Part shown: positions 57,895 through 64,000 of the stretch, in pieces | Position numbering within the stretch: position 1 is the stretch's first letter | How the letters are laid out: every line of letters begins with the position of its first letter | Source of the DNA: Hymenobacter lapidarius | GTDB lineage: Bacteria; Bacteroidota; Bacteroidia; Cytophagales; Hymenobacteraceae | Direction: 5' to 3' | DNA: 64,000 bases | Assembly: GCF_001816145.1 (NCBI RefSeq) | Contig: NZ_MDZB01000094.1 | Location: forward strand, 1 to 64,000 | Position numbers and translations under genes: made by a program | The notes under the pieces: model-generated | Databases searched by the model: none | What the model saw: the letters and a program-made list of their open reading frames with translations, nothing else | What the model was told of the DNA's origin: nothing

Positions 57895-58021
57895 CAACAG
57901 AAAGGTAGAGCACAGGGAAGGGGTTGCGACGACCTGTGCGGGGCCGACGCAGCGCAGCGGGAAATAGCCCGGCAAAAAACCAGCTGCCGGATGCGAATGA
58001 GCGGATAAGCTTTTGTCCCGG

Positions 58022-61000
58022 CTAAGCCGCATAAGCTCCTTCCGGGGTCTGCCTGACCAAGCTCAGTGCGGCCAAGGTGGCGAGCAGCGGCTCCACCTTG
58101 TCGGCTTTGAGGCGTTTGAAGCCGGCGGCGACCTGGGCCGCCGTTTGGGGCTGGGCCGCTTGCTGAAGGGCATCGCGCAGGGCCTGCATCTGCTGGGCCA
58201 GTTCGGTGGGCCAGACCTGTGGGCCGGTGGCCGTGACGACCGCCGCCGTAGCTGCGGCAGCGGGCAGGGCCAGGGTGGCCTGCTCGCTGCCGGGGGCCTG
58301 GTAGGTGGGACGCAGGTAGCGCACGTGGCCGCTGGCCTCTTCGCGGACGCGCTCGTGGTTGAGGCGCACGAGGCGCGTGAGAATCTCGGCCTCGGGCAGG
58401 TTGGCAGGCCAGCCGTAGGCCTCGGCCACAGCGGTGTCGAGTTGCTGGTGCAGGCTGAGGACCAAGGAGGCCAGGCCCTGCTGGTTCACGGTCTGGTCTT
58501 TGGGGGTGAGGGGCTGGCTGGCGCGCAGCTTCTCCATCACGTTGTAGAGGTCGGTGAGGGTGAGGCTAGGGTGCTGGGCCTGTTGGCGCTTGCGGTGAGC
58601 GTCGAGTTGTTCGGCCAGCGCGCGGATGCGGGCCTGCTGCGCGGGCGTGGTGGCGGGGAAGGGGAAGGGGTCGAAGCAGCGGGACTTGTTATAAATGGGC
58701 GTATTGCCAACGCCTAGTCTCCCGCCCGTTATATCTGCCCAAAGTGTATGGATTCTGCTTGACAAAATGCCAAGTAGATACATGTCCTCTGACGCAATAA
58801 CAACGATTTTGCCTTCCGAAACCCAATCATTAGGCACGAACTGAAATAACCTGTGCTTGGCTGTTTCGGTCGTGACTATATACCGCGTTATGCCACCAAT
58901 GGCCTTCCGCATTGATGGCTGATTCTCACCAAATAACCACCAACGTACTCGTTTGGCCTCACGCGGATTATGGTCACGTTCTGGTTTGACTTGTAAAAAC
59001 AAGCGCTGGAAAGCATCGGGGTGCTTGGTTGTTAACTCATCCAGCGTCATTTTATCTGCATCAACTACAAATAGGTTTCTATCCTTTTGAGTTAGGTCTT
59101 GTCCACTGATGAATCTTTTGACCAGAGGCTTGCTACTGGTTGCAGTAAGCGATGCAGCTTCTTCATTATTCAGTATGAAGCCTTTGCCATACAGCTTGAC
59201 CCCTAGATAGCAGAGTCCCTCATTTGACTTCAAAACGGTAGTAGCAGTAACGTCAGCTCCAATAGTTAAGTCAGAATTAATCTGCCCTTCAGAGTCGTTG
59301 AGTTCAACGTCAATGGCGCCATCTTCCGCTGGCGTTTCTTTGGTCACGGTAACTAGTCTGCCCTGCTTTTGGCCGCGTTCGGCCACAGTCATTGCAATTC
59401 GTACGTCTGCTCCATCCGCTCCATCTACCCACGGATGGTTGGGAATAACGAAGTCAAGCGAAATGGGTAATTTTTCATCTACCAAAAATGGCTCGATAAC
59501 ACGTCTATTGAAAATTGAAGTAATGGAATAAGTTGTGATAAATCCAAAACGCTCAATTTCATTATCTCGAAGTAGCTTAGCGGCTTTGTGCCACCAATAC
59601 ATTACTAAGTCGGATGACTCAGGTACATTGTCTTTATAGGCTTTGCGTAGTGCCTCAGCGTAACCGTCGCCAAGCGTAAGTCTCATCTTTTTCATACCAA
59701 CAAAAGGCGGATTTCCAACAATGAAGTCAGCCTTCGGCCAATCAGCAGGCTCTGGGTTAGGATAATCCAGAACGGTAACCTGCGCCTTTTCATCAGGCAC
59801 TTTAGCATTCGTAACGGGATTAGCTTTCATCGTTACCCCGTCCCAGCGGGTCACGGGCTGGCCCTGGGCATCGAGGCGGGGCGTGGGCGTGTCGTGGCGC
59901 AGGGCGGCGTCCTGCTGGCGGATGTTCTGGTACTCGTCGAGCAGGGGCTCGGCCAGCTGGGTGATGCCGTGGGTGCGCAGGTGCCACTGCAGGTAGCCGA
60001 TGCGCAGCACCACGTCGGCAATGGCGGCCGCGCGCGGGTTCAGCTCCAAGCCCAGCAGCTGGCGCGGGCTCACGGTGGTGCCCCCGCCCAAATCGAGCAG
60101 GCCGGTCTGCCCGAAGGCGTTGATGGCGGCTAGCACTTCGCCCTCCAGGCGCTTGAGGTGCTCCAGCGTGACGTAGAGGAAGTTGCCGGAGCCGCAGGCG
60201 GGGTCGAGGATGCGCAGCGAGGTGAGGCGGGTGAGGAAGCGCACCAGCTCCTGGCGGGCTTCTTTGGGCAGGTTCTCGTCGAGGCGGCGGGCACTGGCGG
60301 CCTGGGCAGCCGTCCACTCGCGGCGCAGGGGTTCGAGCACGGTGGGCAGCACCAGGCGCTCCACGTAGCGGCGCGGGGTGTAGTGGGCGCCCAGGCTGTG
60401 GCGCTCCTTGGGGTCGAGGGCGCGTTCGAGCAGGGTGCCGAAGATGGCGGGCTCTACCTCCGTCCAGTCGGCTTCGGCGGCTTTGAGCAGCAGCGCCATC
60501 TGGTCGGCGGTCAGGGGCAGGGCGGTGGCGTCGTGGAAGAGCTTGCCGTTGAAGCGGCGCAGGCGGGCCTTCAGGTCGGGCGAGAAGCCGCCGGTGTCCA
60601 TGGTGGCCCAGAGGCCGCGCAGGGCATCGGGCAGAAACTCGCGCAGCTCGGGCGTGGCGTAGGTACGCAGCATGCCCGTGAAGCTGGCCTTGGGAATTAG
60701 CCCCACGTCCTCGGAGAACATCGTGAACAGGCAGCGCATCAGGAACTGAGCCACCAGTTCGGGCGCGTGGCCGGCGCGCTCCAGTTGCGCCGATACGCCG
60801 GCCAGGTAGCCGGCCAGCTCCCGCGTGACGCGGGCGGCGCGGCGGCTGGGGTCCAGTTCCCGCGGTGCCAGCCAGATGCCACGCAGCAGCGTGCGGGTAG
60901 CTTCGTCCGCTAAGGCAGCAAGCGGCAGGCGGAAGCGGGCCTGGTCGGGGAAGGGCACGAAGGAGTCGCCCACGCCGGCGAAGTTCGAGTACACGTCGAT

Positions 61001-61468
61001 GCAGTAGCCCACGTCCACCACCAGCACGAACAGGGGCCGGGGCTCCTCGGGCGGCAGGGCGCGCACATAGCCCAGGGCCTGCTGGCGGGCGGCCTGCATC
61101 ATCTGCTCCCACTTCACCGAGCCGCGCAGGGCGTGGCCCTTGCGGCGCTTCTCGGCGGCCAGGCCCAGTTCGGCGCGGTCGGCCTGCTGGGCCTTCTGCT
61201 GGGCGTCGGCCGAGTCGGTACCCTGTTTGGTTTCCAGGATAAAGCAGCCGCGCTTGTAGAGGTCGATGCGGCCGGTGCTCTTCTTAGCCCCGTCGTTGAA
61301 AGTAACGGCGCGCTCCAGCACGTACTGGTCCTGGGTGGGCTGGTCGGTGGTGGGGTCAGGGCGGGGAACGCCCAGCAGGTCGCAGAGGTCTTGCAGGAAG
61401 AGGCCGTAGTTGGCACGCTCAGCGCCGCCGGATTTTTGCCAGCGGGATTCAAAGTCGGTATAATACAC
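58022..61468 (-). CDS. Type IIG (MmeI-like) restriction-modification enzyme
   Basis: A 1148-residue single-chain endonuclease-methyltransferase. An N-terminal nuclease core is visible as GRIDLYKRGCFILETKQG (Asp69, Glu79, Lys81), then a helical connector (200-360, AHYTPRRYVERLV), the N6-adenine methyltransferase with SAM motif LDPACGSGNF (421-430) and catalytic NPPF (586-589), a target-recognition region (about 650-950) and a helical C-terminus. It would cut and self-protect with one recognition domain. The start is GTG 61468. Residues about 545-920 (58700-59830) are much richer in A+T than the rest, as if the recognition half had been swapped. Confidence 0.88.
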   Translation of the reverse strand: MYYTDFESRWQKSGGAERANYGLFLQDLCDLLGVPRPDPTTDQPTQDQYVLERAVTFNDGAKKSTGRIDLYKRGCFILETKQGTDSADAQQKAQQADRAELGLAAEKRRKGHALRGSVKWEQMMQAARQQALGYVRALPPEEPRPLFVLVVDVGYCIDVYSNFAGVGDSFVPFPDQARFRLPLAALADEATRTLLRGIWLAPRELDPSRRAARVTRELAGYLAGVSAQLERAGHAPELVAQFLMRCLFTMFSEDVGLIPKASFTGMLRTYATPELREFLPDALRGLWATMDTGGFSPDLKARLRRFNGKLFHDATALPLTADQMALLLKAAEADWTEVEPAIFGTLLERALDPKERHSLGAHYTPRRYVERLVLPTVLEPLRREWTAAQAASARRLDENLPKEARQELVRFLTRLTSLRILDPACGSGNFLYVTLEHLKRLEGEVLAAINAFGQTGLLDLGGGTTVSPRQLLGLELNPRAAAIADVVLRIGYLQWHLRTHGITQLAEPLLDEYQNIRQQDAALRHDTPTPRLDAQGQPVTRWDGVTMKANPVTNAKVPDEKAQVTVLDYPNPEPADWPKADFIVGNPPFVGMKKMRLTLGDGYAEALRKAYKDNVPESSDLVMYWWHKAAKLLRDNEIERFGFITTYSITSIFNRRVIEPFLVDEKLPISLDFVIPNHPWVDGADGADVRIAMTVAERGQKQGRLVTVTKETPAEDGAIDVELNDSEGQINSDLTIGADVTATTVLKSNEGLCYLGVKLYGKGFILNNEEAASLTATSSKPLVKRFISGQDLTQKDRNLFVVDADKMTLDELTTKHPDAFQRLFLQVKPERDHNPREAKRVRWWLFGENQPSMRKAIGGITRYIVTTETAKHRLFQFVPNDWVSEGKIVVIASEDMYLLGILSSRIHTLWADITGGRLGVGNTPIYNKSRCFDPFPFPATTPAQQARIRALAEQLDAHRKRQQAQHPSLTLTDLYNVMEKLRASQPLTPKDQTVNQQGLASLVLSLHQQLDTAVAEAYGWPANLPEAEILTRLVRLNHERVREEASGHVRYLRPTYQAPGSEQATLALPAAAATAAVVTATGPQVWPTELAQQMQALRDALQQAAQPQTAAQVAAGFKRLKADKVEPLLATLAALSLVRQTPEGAYAA

Positions 61469-61546
61469 GATGCAAAATAAACCCTTTTGGCGGCGGATTT
61501 AGGTACCTTCGGTGGCGGACTTTTCCCGGGGTCAATTCTTTCAACC

Positions 61547-61822
61547 ATGAGTAGCCGCCTCACCTGCCGCAAGCGCAAACGCATTCGGACCGCGTTGCCG
61601 CAAGTGTGCGTGCGTTGCGGAGCCACGGAGGCCCTTACCCTCGACCACATCATCCCGCGCGTGTATGGCGGCACCAACGAGCGGAACAATTTTCAAATCC
61701 TTTGCTTATCCTGTAACCGCCTCAAATCCAAAGGGGAAGTACGGCATTGGAATCCCAAGAAAAACAGCCTAAAAGGTCACGTGCTGGCCGCTACCCTGCG
61801 CCGCCCGCATGGTGCTTCTTAG
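61547..61822 (+). CDS. HNH endonuclease
   Basis: A 91-residue HNH nuclease: basic N-terminus, a zinc-knuckle Cys pair (CVRCG), the catalytic LDHIIPRVYGGTNERNNFQILC segment with H, N positions, and a second Cys pair (CLSCN). It nicks or cuts DNA with a metal ion at the beta-beta-alpha fold. ATG 61547 gives MSSRLTCRKRKR. Divergent from the type IIG gene; it may be an accessory (Vsr-like or helper) nuclease of that system. Confidence 0.87.
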   Translation: MSSRLTCRKRKRIRTALPQVCVRCGATEALTLDHIIPRVYGGTNERNNFQILCLSCNRLKSKGEVRHWNPKKNSLKGHVLAATLRRPHGAS

Positions 61823-61863
61823 CCGCTTTGCTTGCTGGAGATAAACCGAACCGTTCCTGGTTT

Positions 61864-62082
61864 CTACAGGCCCTGAAAAAATTCGGCCAGCGAAATTTCG
61901 TAGTACTGGCACAGTACCGCCAGCGTGGCCACCCGCATGTTAGCCTTGTTGGCTTCCAGTCGGGCGACGTGAATGCCCGTGGCATCATACACCTCCTGTA
62001 ACGTGTATCCCCGCGCCCGGCGCAGGCGCTGCAATCGGTGCACTATTTCCAGCGGGAGCGTATCAGAAAGGGGGGTTAACAT
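61864..62082 (-). CDS. XRE-type helix-turn-helix protein
   Basis: A 72-residue single-domain Cro/C1-type regulator (VHRLQRLRRARGYTLQEVYDATGIHVARLEANKANMRVATLAVLCQYYEISLAEFF). The size and the position beside the restriction-modification gene suggest a controller (C) protein. A palindrome AATGAC-N6-GTCATT at 62118-62135 lies 36 bp upstream of its ATG and may be its operator. Confidence 0.85.
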   Translation of the reverse strand: MLTPLSDTLPLEIVHRLQRLRRARGYTLQEVYDATGIHVARLEANKANMRVATLAVLCQYYEISLAEFFQGL

Positions 62083-62117
62083 GCACCGCCAAAGTCCGGC
62101 CCATCCCAGCGGCTCAC

Positions 62118-62135
62118 AATGACGTATTTGTCATT
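62118..62135. promoter_or_regulatory. Palindrome upstream of the XRE gene
   Basis: AATGAC and GTCATT are perfect inverted 6-mers separated by 6 nt. Likely an operator for the adjacent small XRE protein. The half-site spacing (TGAC-N6-GTCA) differs from the TGA-N6-TCA operators of the oxygen set. Confidence 0.4.
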
Positions 62136-62152
62136 ATTTCATCTGCTTGGCT

Positions 62153-62160
62153 TATATTTG
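62153..62160 (+). promoter_or_regulatory. TAnnTTTG -10 element for the disrupted lipoprotein gene
   Basis: TATATTTG is a perfect Bacteroidota -10 element 110 nt before the ATG at 62270, the original start codon of the lipoprotein gene now cut by the IS5-type element. Confidence 0.4.
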
Positions 62161-62273
62161 GCCAGCCTGCAATAGCCCTGTCGCAGGCATATCCTCGGCT
62201 TTGATTCAAACCTTGGTGCAGAGGCTGAGACCGCCACTCCTACTCCCTCACTCAACCATCTGCTTCTAAATGC

Positions 62274-63058
62274 CTAGGGCATGTGAACAGTTTTCAACCA
62301 AATTAAAGTAGCTCCTAATTGGAACCAGGCGAAAAAACATTCGGGTCGTTTATCGTAGCGGGTGGCGAAACGGCGAAACTGTTTGAGCTTGGCAAAGGTG
62401 CGTTCGATGGCATTGCGTTGGCGGTAGCGGTTCACGTCGTAGCCGTAACGGGCCGGGGTGTAGGCCGTGTCCCCGCGTTTGCGCTGGGCGGGAATGACGG
62501 CCAGTGTGTTGCGAGCGGCCAAATAAGCCCGCCATGCGCGGGCGTCGTAGCCGCGGTCGGCGACCAAGCAGGCGGGCCGCAAATCGGCCAGCACCTGCTC
62601 GGCCGGGGTCCGGTCGTGCACGGAACCGGCCGTCAGCAGCGCCCGCACGGGCCGGCCGAGCACGTCGGTGAGCAGGTGCAACTTGGTGCTCCGTCCGCCG
62701 CGGCTGCGCCCGAGGGCCGGGTCCGGCCCGTTTTTTTTCGGGCGCCGGCCGCGTGCTGGTGGGCCCGGACGGTGGTCGAGTCCAGCAAGAGGGTGCCCAG
62801 GCCCGCGTCGCGGGCCTGCACGGCGGCCAGCAACCGGCCCCAGGCCCCGCTTTTGGCCCACCGCGCAAAGCGCGTGTACGTCGTGTGCCAGTTGCCCCAG
62901 GCCGGCGGTAAGGCCCGCCAGTGGGCCCCGCTGCGGGCCAGCCACCGCACGGCTTCGACAAAGCGCCGGTTGTCCTGCCCGGCCGGTCCTCGCCGCCCCG
63001 GCAACAGCGGAGCCAGTACGGACCACTGCGCCTCGCTCAACACATACTGCGTTTCCAT
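62274..63058 (-). CDS. IS5-family transposase (programmed -1 frameshift)
   Basis: The upstream frame runs from ATG 63058 (METQYVLSEAQWSVLAPLLPGRRGPAG, then LLLDSTTVRAHQ with the first Asp) to a stop at 62633. At A8 (62731-62738, minus strand) a -1 shift joins the second frame (KKNGPDPALGRSRGG ... LVADRGYDAR with the second Asp ... RNAIERTFAKLKQFRRFATRYDK with Glu) to TAG at 62274-62276. Two frames joined by -1 slippage are normal for the IS427 group. The stop codon is made of the duplicated TA plus the next host base, so it lies outside the element. Confidence 0.9.
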
Positions 63059-63085
63059 GCTCCTAAATTAACTGTTCACACGCCC
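62277..63085 (-). mobile_element. IS5-family (IS427-type) insertion sequence
   Basis: 809 bp with terminal inverted repeats (62277-62292 and 63070-63085, GGGCATGTGAACAGTT against GGGCGTGTGAACAGTT) and a TA target duplication (62275-62276 and 63086-63087). It encodes a two-frame DDE transposase with an A8 slippery run. It is inserted between codons 2 and 3 of a lipoprotein gene. Confidence 0.92.
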
Positions 63086-63680
63086 TACTCTTTCTTCTAA
63101 TGCCTTGGTGTTGTCCCTCGCCACCGTATTGCTGGGTGGTTGTACAGATTCCAGCTCCCAAACCCAAAAGGCGGATGGGAATCAACCAGCGCCAGCTGAC
63201 GCAACGGCCACTACCCGGGCCACTCGGGTGGACTCCCTCCATGGCATCCCGGGTCACCACTTCGGCGAGCCCCTTGGCTCCTTCCCCGGCCTCGTGCCGA
63301 TAGGACCGAAGGAGCTGGGCGCCCAATCCTACTACTATGCCAAAGGGGGAGAACCCGGATGGTTCGGCAAGCGCACCAAAGAGTATTCCAACGAGTTTTA
63401 CACCCGCTACACGTTCGCGGAGGGCAGATTCGTTTCCTTTTTTGCCAGTGGAAGAGGCGATATGCGCCAGGCCTTGCAAAAGCAGGCCGAATACCTGTAC
63501 GGTCCCGGAGCACCGACGAACAACGGTTCACTCTGGGCAGGCAGCCAGGCTGAAGCTTGGACTGCGCCAGATAATCGGGGATTTGGACCTGCTACCACGC
63601 TGCTGGTGCGGAGCAAGGTCTTCGCAAGTCAGCAGGAGAAGGCGCAGGCCGACCAGCTCAAAAAGGAGAATGCCCAATAA
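63086..63680 (+). pseudogene. Lipoprotein gene disrupted by the IS5-type element
   Basis: Removing the IS and one TA joins ATG-CC (62270-62274) to TA-CTC... (63086 on) in frame, restoring MPTLSSNALVLSLATVLLGGC with lipobox LGGC, then a Ser/Thr/Ala-rich linker and a soluble domain of about 150 residues (SYYYAKGGEPGWFGKRTKEYSNEFYTRYTFAEGRFVSF). No family recognised. In the present state only in-frame TTG/GTG codons at 63105-63111 could start translation, with a signal peptide of marginal length. Transcription from 62153 would have to read through the IS. Confidence 0.8.
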
Positions 63681-63857
63681 GTCCGGTAGAGGCCATGCAA
63701 GTTGAAGCAGGACTGGAAAGCCATGCATGTCTGGCCCCGCTGGGGCAACACGGGCTGGCGGTGGTACGCCCACCGGGTGGGCGTTCGCTTAACTGCTGTA
63801 CCAAACTTTTAACTAAAGCCCGCGCTGCAAGGCTGCTGGCTAAACAATCCATCTTGA

Positions 63858-64000
63858 CTAAACCTCCTTGTCCGAATTGGTTATCGCAGGGTCGTCAACC
63901 AGGTCACGCACTTCCAAATCCAGCGCCCGGCTCAGCGAAATAAGCAAATCCAGGGTGGGGGCCAGTTGCACCAACTCGATGCGCTTTATGGTGGACTGCT
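63858..64000 (-). CDS. XRE-type helix-turn-helix protein (partial)
   Basis: The minus strand from the right edge reads QSTIKRIELVQLAPTLDLLI followed by SLSRALDLEVRDLVDDPAITNSDKEV and a TAG at 63858-63860. The order recognition helix, P-T-L-x3-L-I-S-L-S-R-A-L-x-L-x3-D-L, is the C-terminal half of a Cro/C1-type domain. The N-terminus lies outside the window. The 63681-63857 gap before it contains a small hairpin (63766-63784) and nothing else recognised. Confidence 0.75.
   Translation of the reverse strand, partial: QSTIKRIELVQLAPTLDLLISLSRALDLEVRDLVDDPAITNSDKEV

Noticed and set aside
62118-62135. TGAC-N6-GTCA palindrome as a further oxygen-regulon operator
   Set aside because: Half-site spacing is 2 nt longer than in the regulon set and no correctly spaced -10 element follows; it fits an XRE operator better.
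62731-62738. Apparent frameshift mutation in the IS5-type transposase
   Set aside because: The break lies at an A8 run, and two overlapping frames joined by -1 slippage are normal for this IS group.
63766-63784. Hairpin ACGCCCAC-CGG-GTGGGCGT as a terminator after the lipoprotein gene
   Set aside because: The stem is good but it lies about 90 bp after the stop and no T-run follows, so termination is not supported.
1-64000. CRISPR arrays, rRNA and tRNA genes
   Set aside because: Looked for regularly spaced repeats and cloverleaf-like or rRNA-like stretches while reading; none found. The only repeats are the palindromes, short direct repeats and IS ends listed.

Overview
The window reads as a chromosomal segment of a Bacteroidota bacterium, most like Hymenobacter and relatives. 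It is GC-rich, has few strong ribosome-binding sites, uses TAnnTTTG-type -10 elements, carries a fused CcoN-CcoO oxidase subunit, and has typical family members such as a group III truncated globin, a BLUF protein and AI-2E-type permeases. No tRNA, rRNA or CRISPR array was seen.

Layout. 1-10.3 kb: partial cation exchanger, beta-CASP metallo-hydrolase, PEP synthase, Zn alcohol dehydrogenase, an MCE/Mla-type lipid transporter (permease, ATPase, MCE protein) and a PfkB sugar kinase. 10.4-17 kb: BLUF photoreceptor, thioredoxin-like protein, a PAS histidine kinase overlapping a receiver-cNMP-Crp regulator, a small CxxCH protein, cupin, AI-2E-family permease and truncated globin. 17-31 kb: cbb3 oxidase genes (ccoI, ccoS, ccoNO, ccoQ, ccoP, ccoG, ccoH, TauE-like), split by a nuclease-like gene and a Fic gene, followed by a universal stress protein and a lipoprotein. 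31-39.7 kb: hemA, a PepSY-like secreted protein, a PAF-acetylhydrolase-like esterase, a Ca-type P-ATPase, a second universal stress protein and a D-lactate dehydrogenase. 39.7-64 kb: an accessory island with a tyrosine recombinase, a very AT-rich STAND NTPase, an IS3 element, a probable operon of TerB-C protein / BrxD-like ATPase / Lhr-like helicase / DEDDh exonuclease / BRCT protein, a Schlafen-AlbA protein, a serine recombinase, a type IIG restriction-modification enzyme, HNH and XRE proteins, and an IS5-type element that has split a lipoprotein gene.

Main discovery. Eight promoters, on both strands, share one architecture exactly: a Crp/FNR-type palindrome TGA-N6-TCA (often CTGA-N6-TCAG/T), a 23-nt spacer, then nAnnTTTG. 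They precede the thioredoxin-like gene, the CxxCH gene, the globin, ccoI, ccoNO, hemA, the PepSY gene and D-lactate dehydrogenase. A ninth, one mismatch away, precedes the metallo-hydrolase. The operator centre falls about 41 nt upstream of the likely transcription start, as at class II Crp/FNR promoters. The set (microaerobic oxidase, heme synthesis, globin, fermentation) looks like an oxygen-limitation regulon. A good candidate regulator is encoded inside it: a histidine kinase whose second PAS domain resembles the FixL heme PAS, overlapping a receiver-Crp fusion, as if FixL-FixJ-FixK had been reduced to two proteins.

Other points: long palindromes with exchangeable arm modules lie between cistrons of the mla and cco operons; an in-frame amber codon breaks the IS3 transposase; the type IIG gene has a GC-poor central segment; and the STAND and TerB-C modules are candidate defence systems.
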